Positions 42,832 to 56,363 of a stretch of 64,000 bases of DNA are shown here, one piece after another. The position numbers and the translations under genes were made by a program. The stretch is taken from positions 6,002,001-6,066,000 of the forward strand of contig CM020516.1 in NCBI GenBank assembly GCA_009823395.1. The letters run 5' to 3'. This stretch comes from Thamnaconus septentrionalis. Taxonomy: Eukaryota > Chordata > Actinopteri > Tetraodontiformes > Monacanthidae. Below the pieces are notes generated by a model. It had not been told where the DNA came from, ran no database searches, and worked only from the letters and a program-made list of their open reading frames with translations. Numbering within the stretch: the stretch's first letter is position 1; every line of letters starts with the position of its first letter.

Positions 42832-42909
<78 letters not shown>
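42832..42909 (+). repeat. (GT)39 microsatellite abutting the b3gnt2 3' splice site
   Basis: Thirty-nine GT units end one base before CAG (42911-42913), the acceptor for the b3gnt2 coding exon. A second possible acceptor TTGCAG ends at 42920. Confidence 0.95.
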
Positions 42910-42913
<4 letters not shown>

Positions 42914-42938
42914 GTTGCAGGCCGCCACTGCCGCCACC

Positions 42939-44153
42939 ATGGCCATGCCTCGCCGGAAACTGAAGCTGGCGGTGACGGTGATGATGGTCAACCTCTTCAT
43001 CTTCCTCCTGGTCAGCCGCCAGGGCGGCCAGGACAAGAACGGCCGGTCCAAGGTCGTGGTGCCCTCCAAGCCCTTCTGGTCGCGACTGGCGCCGCCTGCG
43101 GCCTACTGGAACCGGCAGCAGCACATCCTGGACCTGCGGAACAACCCGTTGATGACGCCGGCCAACGGCAGCGGCGGCGCCCTCTACTGGCTCAACCTCA
43201 CCTCCGCCATGGAGGAGGAGGAGGTGGCCGGCGACTCCTGCCAGCCCAACCTCCGGGTGACCTCAGAGGTTAAGGACTACAACCTGCTGCCGCGGCACTT
43301 CCATGACTTCCTGCTCTACATGCACTGCCGCTCCTACAATGTGGCGGTGGAGCCGCCCTCCAACTTCTGCCACCGCCCGCCCTTCCTGCTGCTGGCCGTC
43401 AAGTCGCTGGCGCCGCACTTCGACCGGCGCCAGGCCATCCGCCAGACGTGGGGGCGGGCGGGTCGGATGCTGAACCGCACCGTTGCCACCGTCTTCCTGC
43501 TGGGCCAGACGGTGGCCGAGGACCACTTCCCCGACCTGCAGGAGATGCTGCGCTTCGAGAGCCGCAAGCACGGCGACCTGCTACAGTGGGACCACCGCGA
43601 CTCCTTCTTCAACCTCACCGTCAAGGAGGTTCTGTTCCTGGACTGGCTGCACGCCCGCTGCCCCGGCGCCCGCTTCATCTTCAAGGGCGACGACGACGTC
43701 TTCGTCAACACCCGGCGCATCCTGGACTTCCTGGGTGGTCTGGAGGAGCAGCGGTCACGCGACCTCTTCGTGGGCGACGTCATCACCAACGCCCGCCCGC
43801 ACCGCGACAAGAAGGTCAAGTACTTCATCCCCGAGAGCCTCTACGCCGGCACCTACCCGCCCTACGCCGGCGGCGGCGGCTACCTGTACTCGGGCGATCT
43901 GGCGGCGCGTCTGCGCAACGCCTCCCGCCAGGTGGCGCTCTACCCCATCGACGACGTCTACACGGGCATGTGCCTGCGCAAGCTGGGCCTGGCGCCCGAG
44001 AAGCACAAGGGCTTCAGGACCTTCGACATCGAGGAGAAGATGCGCTCCAACCCCTGCGCCTACCACAAGCTGATGCTGGTGCACCCGCGGACACCGCAGC
44101 AGATGATGCAGATCTGGGCGTGGCTCAGCAACCCCCAGCTCAGCTGCCAGTAG
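42939..44153 (+). CDS. b3gnt2: N-acetyllactosaminide beta-1,3-N-acetylglucosaminyltransferase 2
   Basis: Golgi type II membrane enzyme that adds GlcNAc in beta-1,3 linkage to terminal galactose, extending poly-N-acetyllactosamine chains (GT31 family). The start is the ATG in GCCACCATGG, an ideal Kozak context. It gives 404 residues, close to the usual 397. A short basic N-end is followed by a signal anchor at about residues 10-26. The GT31 blocks are AIRQTWG (166-172), FIFKGDDDVFVN with the DDD metal-binding motif (251-253), YPPYAGGGGYLYSG (306-319) and IDDVYTGMCL (337-346). N-glycosylation sequons are at 76, 86, 179, 225 and 327. The whole coding region is one exon, as in the human gene. GC3 is extremely high, so false ORFs appear in other frames. 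The longer open frame through the upstream GT repeat is not coding. Confidence 0.98.
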   Translation: MAMPRRKLKLAVTVMMVNLFIFLLVSRQGGQDKNGRSKVVVPSKPFWSRLAPPAAYWNRQQHILDLRNNPLMTPANGSGGALYWLNLTSAMEEEEVAGDSCQPNLRVTSEVKDYNLLPRHFHDFLLYMHCRSYNVAVEPPSNFCHRPPFLLLAVKSLAPHFDRRQAIRQTWGRAGRMLNRTVATVFLLGQTVAEDHFPDLQEMLRFESRKHGDLLQWDHRDSFFNLTVKEVLFLDWLHARCPGARFIFKGDDDVFVNTRRILDFLGGLEEQRSRDLFVGDVITNARPHRDKKVKYFIPESLYAGTYPPYAGGGGYLYSGDLAARLRNASRQVALYPIDDVYTGMCLRKLGLAPEKHKGFRTFDIEEKMRSNPCAYHKLMLVHPRTPQQMMQIWAWLSNPQLSCQ

Positions 44154-44679
44154 GTCAGAGGTCAGGAGGTCACAGCGGCTTTATTTTTTTTCAGCCAGGT
44201 TATGGTCGGCAGCTTTAAGTTATTACTGCGACGATGCCGGGTGGGAGGAGCCTGACACTCTGTACCTTTCAGAAAAAGAAAGAAAAGACACCAAAAGACA
44301 CCATGAGTATTTTGTCAGAATGTCAAGACGAGCTGATTCTGCTTCTGCTGTCCAGACAAACTTCACCCAAAGTGACCACGTCCCGGCCGCCGTGCGCACA
44401 CATATTTATAATCCCGACTTTATTTATACACCAGCTTTTAAAAAATGCTTTAACACTGTATGTGGGCTCCGTGGTGGAGCGTCTCCATGCTGTATTATTT
44501 ATGTGAGGAGGGTAAATAAACAGGACCTGTGTCCATCTGGGACTCCTTAGTCGTGTCATGGGAAGAAGAAGAAGAGGAAGGAGAGGAAGAAGAAGAAACA
44601 ACATCGGAGGTTATTGGAAACGTTGGGAACATTCAGGGAGCCGTGTGTTGGGAATTCCTGGCTGTCCAAATGTAAAGAA

Positions 44680-44735
44680 GCAGCAGGTTCCGGGTTCGGA
44701 ACCGGGCCTCCGTGTGTGTGGAGCAGCTGTTGTGG
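44680..44735 (+). repeat. SINE-like fragment with B-box-like sequence
   Basis: GCAGGTTCCGGGTTCGGAAC, then CGGGCCTCCGTGTGTGTGGA resembles the GGTTCGAATCC box and GCCTCCGTGTGGAG segment common in fish interspersed repeats. Confidence 0.4.
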
Positions 44736-45587
44736 AGTCGTTTCTTGCTGCTCGTAGCTTTATAAGGACTTCCTGGTGGACGTCTCCCAGTTCTGGTCGC
44801 TGGAGCCTGGTGTCTGCTGCTATTTCCATCCATCCACACTCCCCTCGGGTGCTTCACTTGTGACTCGGTTGCGACTCCACGAGTCTCCTCATCATGTTGA
44901 TTTGAAGTCTGACTCCGGCCAGATTTGTTTCTCCTCTCCGCTGTCTCTCTAATCTGGTTATTCGGGCAAAACTTCCAAATCAATATCGGCGTTGTTGAAA
45001 GCGGGTGACTCTGGATGAGTGGACACACGCTTTGCTTTCAGGAAAAGGGAAGAGTTCCGTCTGGGCTCGGCGCTGCTCAGCAGGTCTGGGCTTGGTTCAA
45101 CGTCTCGGATGGACGAAAATCCACATGCTGTTAAAAAATTCAACTTCAGGTTTCTTTCGGGGTTTTTTTTTTGCACTCCTAAAAGTGCATTTCCGGAAAG
45201 GAAAAAAAAACAAAAAGAAGAGTCTGTATATTTGGAAAGGTGTGAGCGTGTGCGTCCATAGCGGCAGTTTTAATGCATGCGCTGCCGCTCGTGCACGGGC
45301 GCGTGCAGTGAATCCATGCTGTCCAGTGTTGCTCGAGTGACGTGTCAGTATGTCCGGGCTGGAAAGCGGCGAGCGGCGAACGACCAGAACCTTCCTGACT
45401 TGACGCGCTGGCTCTGCCAGCTCCACTGCTGGTTTTTAAAAAAAAGTTTTTATATCATATTGGTTCCTGTTCTGTGAACCTTTCTTTTTTGTCTTTTTTT
45501 TTTTTTTTGGAGCAAGACAGCCATAAATTTACAGGATTTTTTTTTTCTTTTTTTTGTCCAAATGGTTGAAATGATGATGATGAGCAA

Positions 45588-45828
45588 AAAATATATATAT
45601 AAATACATGTGCGTGTGTGTGTGTGTATATGTGTAAATATATTTATATATGTATATATGTGTATGTGTGTATGTATATATGTATCTGCACATATATATAC
45701 ATATATACTGTATACACACATACATATGTGTGTGTGTGTGTGTGTGTGCATATATGTGTGTATTGATGTATATATGTATATCTATATATATGTTTATATA
45801 TGCATCTGTATCTGTGTACTGTAGATTC

Positions 45829-45875
<47 letters not shown>
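45588..45875 (+). repeat. Compound (TA)/(TG)/(CA) microsatellite
   Basis: Mixed TATATG, TGTGTG and CACACA units over about 290 bases, with local self-complementarity (GT arrays at the left and CA array at the right). Confidence 0.93.
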
Positions 45876-45878
<3 letters not shown>

Positions 45879-48800
45879 TTTGTAGGATTAAAAGCTTTAG
45901 ATTTTTGCTAACTGCTGTGAGGCTGAAAGGGCTGCTTGTTTCTGTCTCGGCCCTTCTGCCTTGGTCACGTGGTCGCTCTGCACGCATTGCCGAGGTTCCA
46001 TCACAGCTGGAAAATGTCGCCCGATGCCTGGAACTCTTAGAGAGATTCCAGATGCACCTTAATGATGACGACCTGCGTCTCAGAGATTTCCAAAAAAAAA
46101 TAAAAATTCTAAATTAAAGTGGGTGAGGCGGGGGTTGGAGGGCTCTTGAATGTACGTCGTCTTCTTCTCCCAGGGCTTAAGTACATAAACAACAACAACT
46201 TGTTTTTTTTCTGATTTGACGTTATTGAGCAGTATTGATGCACGGAATGATAGGTAGTCACACCCCAGCCGTTTTGTTACCTTTTCTTAGAGCTCCCCCT
46301 GCTGTTCGGGATGGCGATGTTCCGCTCTGTAACTTCAATGCGCGTGTAAAACCGTTATTTATTTTTGTTTACGTTTCTGGTCTGCAAAAATTCGAGTTTG
46401 CGTTCAGTGTCTCATTCTCATTCCATAGATGATGACAATCAAATGTGTTTTTGTTTTGTTTTTTAATTTCAGGCAGAATTATTATTATTTTATTTTTATT
46501 TTATTTTTAGCTAAACATCTTCTGAGTTTTTGTCACCCCTCTCCTCTCCCACCCTCCTCCTGAAGGAAACAGAAAGCTGGCACTGATCCAAAGCTGAGGG
46601 GTTGTGGAGGTTCTCCATGCTGGTGACTCTCACACCTTCACTGTGTTCTCCCTTCACCTCCCCACACTGACACTCTGTCCAGGTTGCTCACTCACGCACT
46701 CGGCTACTCTGTCTAATGTTTACATGCCTTTAAACAAATTTGTTTTCAATGTTCATTTCTGCGCGACCGGACGTGCAGAATCTTTGTGCCGTGTGAAGCC
46801 TGATGTTCTCCACCGTCTCTCCTCCTGTCCTGCTCCATGCTTTGGAGTTTTATCACCTGTCTGTTTCTGGAGTTTTTCTTTTCTACCCATCAATTTTCTT
46901 CAAAAGGACACCTCATTTCAGGCGCACAACAACTTAAGTGCGTCAGTCAGTGTTTGTTCGTTTCCATTTCGGAGTTCCTGAGCTCCTGCTCTTCTCCGGT
47001 GCCCGCAGATAAAACATCTCCTTCACATGTTGCGACTCGTCACCGTCGGTAGGTTAAAAACTCAGAAAAACTGAGCAGAATGAGGATTCGTTCACATGAT
47101 TGGTGACCAGGATGGAATATTTTGGATCAAATCTAGTTGGAAGTATTAATAATGTGGCTAAAGTTAAAGGATGTTGAAGGCAACTTCTACCGACGCTGTG
47201 CTGTCCTGCGCTGTTCACCTGTCAAGACTGATGAATCACATTTTCCCCTTTGTGCTTCCCCTTTTTTGTTTTGTTTAGTTCCGTCTGGATTTCTTCAAAC
47301 TCAACCCAGTTCCACTTGACTTTGGTCTTTTGACCTGTGTTGCTGCAAGACCTTAACGCCTGGCTAACTAACTCCTATATCTGCTCGCTCACTCTGGCAC
47401 AACAGCTGCACTAGACCCATTACCAAACTTGTGCCTGAATTGTTTGTTTTATTATTGTCGTTAATGTTGTTGTTGTCTGCATCATATGTTCAAGATTATT
47501 CGAGCACCTCACTGCTTTAATAGCAAATGACTTGATTGTTTCAATAAAGTTTTATTTTGTTGTTTTTTGTACATCTGGCCTTTCCGTTTTGTGCAACGAC
47601 ATCCTGGGAAATTCTCCCAAGTGAACCCTGGCCAACCGCCAGATAAGACACATTAACTGACATTTAGACCTGTGTACAAATTAGTCACCACTTGGCCAAA
47701 CTGAAGGTCCGACTGTGTGAGAAAACCTGAGTGTGAAGCTCGAACTCGTGCAGTCACGCACAGGCAGGGAGAACCAGAGGTGGAGCCAGAGGGGTTTCTA
47801 GGGTGGCACTGGCTACTCCTGGAATCTGATTGGACACCCCGAATACCACCCCTAAAATTGAATTCGCTCAGGGTGGTCGTTTTATGTTAAAGACCTAGCT
47901 TCAGGTTCTTCCTCTGGCCCGACTGGGGGGGACACGAAGTTCCAGGTGTAGTGGGAGCAACTGAACAGCAGAGGGCAGTGGATAGCTATGCAAGATTCAA
48001 AAGTGCACAGAGCGATATTTCTAAACTAGACGGAGATGTGAAATGAGCACCTGCAGAAATTAAAGGTCGAAGACACACCATTAAAATGTGCATCATGATC
48101 AAGTAGCAGGTTTGACTGGAGCTGAACGACGGGGACACGACATTGTTCACATCAGACACATTCTGGTGATCTCCTAGGCTTCGCTATATTCACATTCATT
48201 GTCTCAGAACAGACTAGGCGTGCGTGTGTTCTCTCAGTTCATCTCTGGAAGTGATAATTTCCCGTGAGGAGTCCGACCGCATCCTGACTCATGGATGACA
48301 TCACCTGCCTGCTGCCAGGAAGTCAGGATGACGAGACGCCTTGCCTGGCTTCACTTCCTGGAAACTGCTGAGTGGATGTGTGCTTGTGTCGCACACGCTT
48401 GAGATCAACTGATCCACCTGTGTACGTGAACACAAACTAGGGCTGCTACTAATGATTATTTTTGTTGTCGACTAATCAATCGATCACAGTTTAAACAGAG
48501 TTCTTACAACTTAAATATCGAATTAATATGCCCTAAATCCAACAGTTGATAAGTGAAAGTGTATTACAATTAATTTTAAACGCTAGTATTGACAGGGGCT
48601 GTAATTCACTAATTAATGCCGTAAAGTACGCATTTACCTAAGTGAATCTCTTTTACAAACCTTGTTCATTGCTTTTGTTTGCTTGTGCGACGCTTGTCGT
48701 CTCCCACTACTGTGAGTTGGTGGGTGTGTCTGTGTGCAGACTGCTGGTCAGAGGAGGAAGTCGCTGACATCAGTCTCATCTCAGGAAATCAGAGTGGATG

Positions 48801-49619
48801 AAAGCCTGAAGATAGTCTGTTTATACATTGAGCTAAACAAACTGAAATGACTGAGCAGAAGGATGAAAACAGCTTTGGAGCCTCTAAGCAAACTATTGTT
48901 CTCTTTTTTTGGTCCTATTTCACAATGTGCGAAACTGAGAGTTTTCACTGAAGAATGTGACACGGAGCGACTGAGTCATCGTTTTCTCCTCTAAACCTCC
49001 AGTTCAGTTTTTTTCCAGCCAAACCACCAAATCGCAGGATATTACGCTAAAATTCCACCAACCAGTAGGTTTTTCTCAGATTCTTTCCGTCGCCTATAAT
49101 GAAAGGAGAATCTGTAATGGATGAGCCTAATTTCAAACTGCTTTTCATCATCTAATTTTTGTGAATATACATGAAATACATTCCTCATGTTTGACTAAAA
49201 AATGGATGTTTTCAGCTCTTTCCTCCCACAGAAGGGCCTGATGGGGTGGGAGGAGCCACAGACTGTCCAGCTGCTGCAGAGGGTTGTGATGGATGAGCCT
49301 CCTCCTGGCTTTTAATGAACATAGCAGCGCTCCGAGCTCCGCCGGTGAATCCAGCTATCGAGGGAGGAAGTGGCGAGAGAGATTTTTAGGGGGAAGAGAG
49401 AAAAAATATGAGGAAGTGCGGAGGAAAAGAAAGCAACGGCGACGAAAAGGAAACAGGAAATGTGGTGAAGGACGAACATGAAGGTCCCATATTGTGCAAA
49501 GTCCACTTGAGCAACATTTTCTAACAATAATTCGCGTCTCCACCCAGTTAGTGAACTCGACTGTTCAGAGGGCGGGAAGTCCATCCTTCACTTCTTCTGC
49601 CTATACAGAACATGTGCTC

Positions 49620-49690
49620 TGAATAGAATAGAATACAATAGGATAGAATAGAATAGAATATAGTAATACTTTATTAAAGGAGAAATTTGT
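49620..49690 (+). mobile_element. Retroelement tail with (GAATA)n
   Basis: Array of AGAATAGAATA units followed by AATACTTTATTAAAGGAGAA, the fish retroposon end type. Confidence 0.45.
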
Positions 49691-52600
49691 GGTATGACAG
49701 CAGCAATAGACACACCAGACAGTAATAGTACCAGTGTAATGTGTGCCAACAGCAGCAAAAACACACAGTTCTGGAATTCATCCCTGTGTTTGACTCCTTA
49801 AAAAGCTTCGCTGGTGCTGTAATTAAGACGAGCAGGTGAGAACAGTTTTCGGGTGTGAAAGCCAAGAAACGTCCCGTGAAAGGCACCACAACACTCATTA
49901 TCCCGGATCCCGGAGTGTTTGCATATCGCCGCATCTTTAATTTCCGTTCCACGCTGTGATCACTATTGATGTTTAGAATATAAATGCCACTAATCTATAC
50001 AATTTCTCTCCTTCCATTTGCCTCCCGACACAAAGCCACACTCTTATCTTTTCAATTAAGTGCAGCTCTTTGACCCGGCCTTTCCGTGCCCTGATCCCTC
50101 CTTCCTTCCATCCATCCATCCATCTAGATTCTAGAAGAAAAGTGTAAATGGATTCCTGCAGACAACTTTTCACTCAATTTCAACATTGTGTCTCCTCCAC
50201 AGGAGACGTGCTTTGACGGATGTGGACGTGGCTGTTGGTGATCAGGTGTAAATGTTGGCCATTGTCAGCTATTCCAACAGATTCCCACTGTTGTCCGTGT
50301 GCGTCTCCGTGCGGCCTGTGGGTCAGCAGCCTGCCAGTAAACTGTTGCACAAACTCTTATAAATTCACTTAGAGCCGTCTGGCGTCTGTTTGCAGAAGAA
50401 ATGAATTGAATTATTGCGATCCAGTTATCCACAAGGCTCCTGTCTGCCCGGCGTAATGGCACGATGACTTGTTGTGCGCTGCCGCTCCTCAGGAGGAGCG
50501 CGAGACCGGCGTGCGCTGCTCATCTTGTACATTAGCACACAAACTGGAAGAAGAGATGAGCATCAACGTAAAGCCACAGAAGGACCTTTAAGGTCCTCCT
50601 GTGACTGAAGGTCCAATCATAACAGAAAAATCAGGCCACACACAAAGTGAAATTTGATTTTCAATTTTTCCGATGGGAATCCTGATTTGCGATGAAAACA
50701 GGAAGCTGTGGCAAAAAAAGAAAAGAAAAAGACAAAGACGAACAAAGGACTACAAGCTCAACTGCTGCGTAAGGGGACACAGTTACTCTTCAGCAAAGTT
50801 GTTGCCAAAGTCCAGTTAGTCTGAACAGGGTCAGTACCGCTCTGTCAGTCTGACTCCGGCTCTTTCTTTTTAGCATCACCTCAGAATCACCGACCGAAAC
50901 ACACGTTAGTCACCAAAATGGAAGCAGCGTTGCTCACTGACAGAAATCAGCCTCCAGTTAGCAGGAGAAGCAGAGTGCACGAGTGTCGGCCGCCATCTGG
51001 TTTCACTTCCCCTCGAGTGCACTTTGTGACACGTTCTCTGGTCGGAGTCGCCTTTCAGTAAAGAAGAGATCCAACCTTTTTTTTTCCTCCACTTTCGGCA
51101 CCATCTTATCTGAGGTGAAATAGTCACGTCCCGTCACGTCTGGCGAGGCAACAGCGACTCGACCAGCGTTGCAAAGCATTTCAGCTGACAAGACACTTCA
51201 AAGGAGATGGAGCAAGCGGTTAAATATGACCTTTGACCTCAGCGACAAAGGGAAGTGTCGACCCGAAAGAAACTGAGCGAACCATCTTTCAAAAAAAAAA
51301 AAACACACACACATCTTTCCCTCATGTCTTGGCTTCCACCGACAGAAGATTCACCCGCTTAAATTGAGTTTTGGCTTCAAAGTGAACTGGTGAAAATGAG
51401 CAGAGACGCTGTGAAATAGCTGAATCTAATAAAGCGGGACTGCGATGCAGGTCTTTTCCTATCTGATCTTCTATCGGCATCTTTCCAGACGGTTAACAGA
51501 CATACGAGACGGCTTTGGAACGGACCACACACCACAAGCTGAGATTCTGTTTTTCAGTGTAGAGGGAGAAGAAAAAACCCAACTTCACCCCCCTGGACAG
51601 CTCCAGCCCTGGATCAGTCCGTGTTATTACACCTGCAAGCAATGAAGGGAGGTCTGTGTGTCAGACTCTGTTTCTCTTCAGAGTTTCCTCACCTGAGTTA
51701 TGTTGCTTTCGATGATGCTTTAAGAGTAGTGAGGAAAAAAGGTTCTTCTTTTTTGACCCTTTAATTCAAGACTAAAACACTCAAGATCCGTTGACTTTTG
51801 TTGCTTTTATTTTCTCTGCAACCTTTTAGTCCCATTTCATTGGTCTCTTGACTTCACTCTCTTCTCAGTAGTTTCTGATGGAGACGCTGCCAAATACTCT
51901 TGTGCTTTCCAGCCGTCACTCTTGGCGTCGACATGTATGGAATAGCTAGAGGGAAAACTCCTCATAATAAACTCCAGAGCGAATCAGTTAACTCCACTTT
52001 TGCCAATCGCCACGTGTGAGGGTGAGATTAAGACGGCGTGACGCTTAATCAGATCAGAGTCTGAGGAGTGAAGACACGTCCCTCAGGCTGCCAACTATAT
52101 TGTAGGAAAATTGAATTTGAAGGTGAATTCCTAATCGTCATTACAAAGATTCTTCTTCTCCAACTTTACAATTTGAAGACCATGTTCGATGCTGGTGAAC
52201 TGAAACTGGAGGAGTTCACACAGTGAACTTGTTCACCCTGCAACTGTACCGGAGGACCACAAGCTGAGACATTTCACAACAGCAGAGAAATGGAGAAGAA
52301 ACGAGGGGATTTTCTGAGATCTGCTTCTGTCTTCTTTGCTTTCACCTACTTTTACTTCTGCAACTTCAACATAGTTTGTTATAAAACTGAAGCTGCATTT
52401 TTTTTTATGAGCAAACTGCAATTTAGATATCTATATTATTTTTGAGCTTCTCATTGGTCTGGAAGCAAAAAGAATCGTGACTTTGCTACTAGTCAGTTTG
52501 GATCAGGTGAAACCTGCAGGAATGAAATGAATCGTTTATAAGCGTACACAGAAGAGTTCTTTTTAGTCCATCCAGATTGCAAACTCTATCATCCTGCACC

Positions 52601-54630
52601 AGAGGAATGTGTTCAATTGTCAGTTGTTCAGGACAAGAAGTCATTATGTTTCTGTGAAAGAACAGCAGCGTCGGCCAGAGTGTCCACATCTGGATGCGTT
52701 TCTAGATAAGACCCCTGGAGCTGTTGTTAATGTGAGATATTTGTCAAAGTGTCAGGTTTTATTTTCTGGACTTAAAAAGCTGAGCCAACCGCAGAGCGGC
52801 CACACTCATTATATACATTTGCCATATTGCAATTCCGGTTTGGAGTCATTTTGTGCTTTTCATTTAGTTCATCATCACGATGAATGCAAAAAATAACGAC
52901 GCAGCATTCGTGGATGTAGCATAAGAAGACAAGGTTTCTGGTGGTACTTCATCATCTTCACTCTGCAGACATGGAGAAGATTTAGTATGGAGACGATTTA
53001 GTATTGAGCGTTAAAGTTTAAAACTTGAACACTGCAGCGGCACTGACCCTCAAACCATTTCTCCCAAACAGCACTCGAGGTATTGCAGCGAAATGATCCA
53101 CGGCTGCCCTGCAGACTTCTTCCAACTTTGTACCTAAGAGTCGAATTCACTGAGGAGGCAGTAAAAAAAATAGGCAATGAGTGCAAAAAAGTTGTTTCAG
53201 TTGCCTTGACTTGCCACTCAGATTCACCTCCTCCAGTCCTGGAATAGCAGGAGAAACCCAGCAGCATTACCAGTCTGCAAATATAGCAGCGGATGATTGA
53301 AACCGCTGATCTTGCAGCACCACTGAAAGGAAAAACTCAGATTAGTCACCTCGTATCATACTGACGATGGACGTGTGCACAGAAATTCCATTGAACATCT
53401 TCACGTCACACTGGCCCAGAGTTGAAAACCGTGAAACGACTCTGCTTTTAACATCGTTGTGAAGACTGTTTCCGATAAGGAAAAGAGCAGAGAGGAGCTC
53501 AGGCTGCATTGATTGGGACTCTCGCGACACTGATTAATTTCTTCCTGCTCCCCTAATGACTTCGCTCAGCCACCCGCTGCTAATTAACAAGCTGTTTGGG
53601 GGGAAAAAAAGACATGCGGAAGTGATCCCATCCAGGCTGCCGGTGGAGGCGGGGCCCAGCCGAGCTCACAAGGAAGCCATTCTGTCCTCCGGCCGAGGGA
53701 CTAATTTAGCCTTTGTTCAGGTTTGTGTGAATGGAAGTGGCGGGTCGTCTCCCGGGGAGGGTAACCGGAGAGCGGCCCGTCTGCTCAGCCAACACCACCG
53801 CCACCACCCCACCCCCGCCGTTCACTCATTCATCCGATACTGGCTGACACTCGGTGGCTAATGATGTCTCAGCGGCGTGCTGATCTCACGTCGCTCTCAG
53901 TCCTTCATCTTCCTCCACCACCATCATACTGCAGGGACCTTCCATCCACATGTACTGTCTGCATTTACTGTTTTTATTTTACATGTAATTCACCTGTGTT
54001 TTGTGTTTTCAAGTGACAATATGTGCCTCCAGACCCAAACATACATCCTTTACTATTTTAATATTTTTTGCTAAAACCCACAGATCTTGTAATCAGCTTA
54101 TTGTGATGTCAGAAAGGGCACTGACACCTCCCACCTTTTGGCTCCGCAGACGCCCAAGGAGGTGGGGGGGCAAATCTGTGAAAATTCAGACTTAAAATCT
54201 CAGCAATCCAGCTGCCTTGCAAGTTCCTGTATTGAGCGAGAAATTTTTGCTCCTCGGGCCGTTCAAATAAATCCGATCTACTGAACTCAGCAGACGTCGA
54301 GGACTTCAAACCCTGACAGCTTGGGTAAACATTTATTTTTGTAATCATTGTGGGGGCAGCGGCAGTCGCCGCATATCTGCGAGCCTGTCACACTCAGCAT
54401 AGTGTGGAAATATGATGTATTGGCTCACACTATCTGCAGCCGGCAGGCCTCGTGTAATCACGGCCGTGTTTCTCCGGAGGAAAAGTGATTCTTCAGACAG
54501 ACTGCAGTGGGTGCGCACGAGTCTCAGCGCCCCGGCTGAATGCGGCTTTTAATTACTTGCACACACTCACACAGTGATACAGATCTGGTAACGCCGCAGA
54601 TGAGTATGAACGGGTCATTTGCTCGGCGGT

Positions 54631-54657
54631 AAAAAAAAAAAAAAAAAAAAAAAAAAA
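54631..54657 (+). repeat. Poly(A) tract
   Basis: About 27 A residues. Confidence 0.9.
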
Positions 54658-55317
54658 GCCCTCCTTCAGCAGGAGGAGATGAAAGTTATTCCAACCAGAA
54701 CACATCACCACCGCGTCTGCAGGAACAAAGACTCGCACAAATTGTCTCATCAAACATTTAAATGCGACATTGTGACACGTCTTAAATGTGCGGCAAGTCG
54801 AACATGGCTGAATCTTTGCATTCACATTTCTATACAGAAACACACATCAGGTGACCAGTTGGTGTTTGACTCCAAGATTTCCAATGAGAAAAATGTCAAA
54901 CCTTTTACAAAATGAGGGTTTTGCAACAGCCTTCCTCTCCTCCCGCCTCGTTTCCCGCCGCCTAATGTGACGCCACAGTATCTCAGTTGGGAAATGATCT
55001 TTGTGTCCTAAAATGAATGTTGGCAGCACCTGGCCGGCAGGTGCCAGCTTGTTGCTGTCAGTCAACAGAGGGCGTATCGGAATATTTTTACAATCGCAGT
55101 GCCAGTGTCCCTTGTGACTGCATTTTTTTTTATTCATTATTATCAATAGCTTTTTGATAGCTGATGGTTAAAGACAATATGTCCTTAGTTTGCTTCACTT
55201 TCAGACGGCCCCATATTGTACTCATTTTCAGATGTTTTATTTTCCACCCTGGGCTCCAGTTGTGCAGCCTGATATCATCAGTTATCCCGGGAAAAAAAAA
55301 CCTCTGGAAAACAGAGA

Positions 55318-55525
55318 ACTTAGCCCTCTGACTACAGCCTGCAGCTAAAATGCTGGTTCCCCCTCCTCCTGAAAAAAACTGATGCTTTGTTTCACCTTCC
55401 ACCTGTTTGGAAGGGGACAAACAAAGGGTGGTCACAGAGGGCAGAGCCAACACCTGGTGGGGAGAAGCTGTCATTAGGGGTATCGTTGTCCTTTGTGACA
55501 TAATGAAGAGCTGATTTCCAGAAAG
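55318..55525 (+). repeat. Interspersed repeat, family A copy
   Basis: Starts TTAGCCCTCTGACTACAGCC, has AGAGGGCAGAGCCAACACC, and ends CCTTTGTGACATAATGAAG. A diverged version of the copy at 16793-16995. Confidence 0.5.
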
Positions 55526-56363
55526 AGAATGGACAAAATTAGTAAAAGTAAAAATAAGATAATAAGAAGAAGAAAATGACTGTTATGTCCACCAGTTGTT
55601 GGCGGTGTCACCATCACTACTGTGTGGAACCAAACTGAGATGATCGACAATAACCTCTGCCTGCAAATGGCAAGAGCCAATCCAAGCACTCTGCACAAAT
55701 GGCAATTAAAACTGCATTTGCAGAGTGAGATACGCATCAAATCCATTTTTAACCCAGTTGTGGCTTGCAATGGCAGCGGTCCAAGACAGAGTGACCACGC
55801 CCTTCATCAATCTGGGAGTCTTAGTCATGCATCTCAGAAAGAAAAAAAAACGCTGCGGCTTCCTGTAAGCGAGCTCGAGCAGCAGATACAAGCCGACATG
55901 AAACGACTCAAAGCCGGAGATGCTAATCTGAAAGCTCGGCACTCACATCTCCACAGGGAGACGAGCGCACTGACGGATGTGTGACGGAGTGCCTCGAGCC
56001 GCTGTCGGAGAGATTTTATCACACACCTTCATGTTTAGTTGGGTTTTTTTTTCTAAACTGATATGAGATATGTCTTTTTGAAGTCATCCTCTGATTGAAT
56101 GAAACGTTGAATCTTCGGGTTTATTTTCATCCGCTGGCTTCGCTCAGTTTAAGTAACGTGCCCATGTTCGTTTTAATGTACTCCACCAGGTAAAAGGCAC
56201 AGAGGCATAAGATTTATCACAGATCACAAATAGAGTCTAGCTTGTTATTTTTTTACTCAGACATAGCAAATTCTTCTATTTTTGTTGTTTGTTACACATG
56301 CTAAAATCTAAATAGTCATGACTTTCTAAACAGCAAATGACATGTGAGAAAATAATATATGCA

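Larger units (their letters stand above)
44154..47565 (+). other. b3gnt2: b3gnt2 3' UTR region
   Basis: AATAAA occurs at 44515-44520 (short UTR) and at 47543-47548, the latter followed by a GT/T-rich element (TTTTATTTTGTTGTTTTTTG) and thus a strong distal site. A SINE-like B-box fragment (44680-44735) and a TA/TG/CA array (45588-45875) lie between. No coding exon is visible. Confidence 0.5.

Noticed and set aside
42825..42938. N-terminal extension of the b3gnt2 frame through the GT repeat (Val-Cys repeat)
   Set aside because: It is translation of a microsatellite and intron end; the ATG at 42939 has an ideal Kozak context and gives the family length.
43448..44218. Long ORFs in other frames and on the minus strand over b3gnt2
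   Set aside because: Shadows caused by the very high GC3 of the b3gnt2 exon.
45950..46115. Helical peptide reading (LELLERFQMHLNDDDLRLRD) as a coding exon after b3gnt2
   Set aside because: Lies in the likely 3' UTR next to a microsatellite, without acceptor or donor of matching phase.
55840..55984. Coiled-coil-like peptide SELEQQIQADMKRLKAGDAN as a possible exon
   Set aside because: No flanking splice sites in phase, no family match, and it lies beside a repeat copy.
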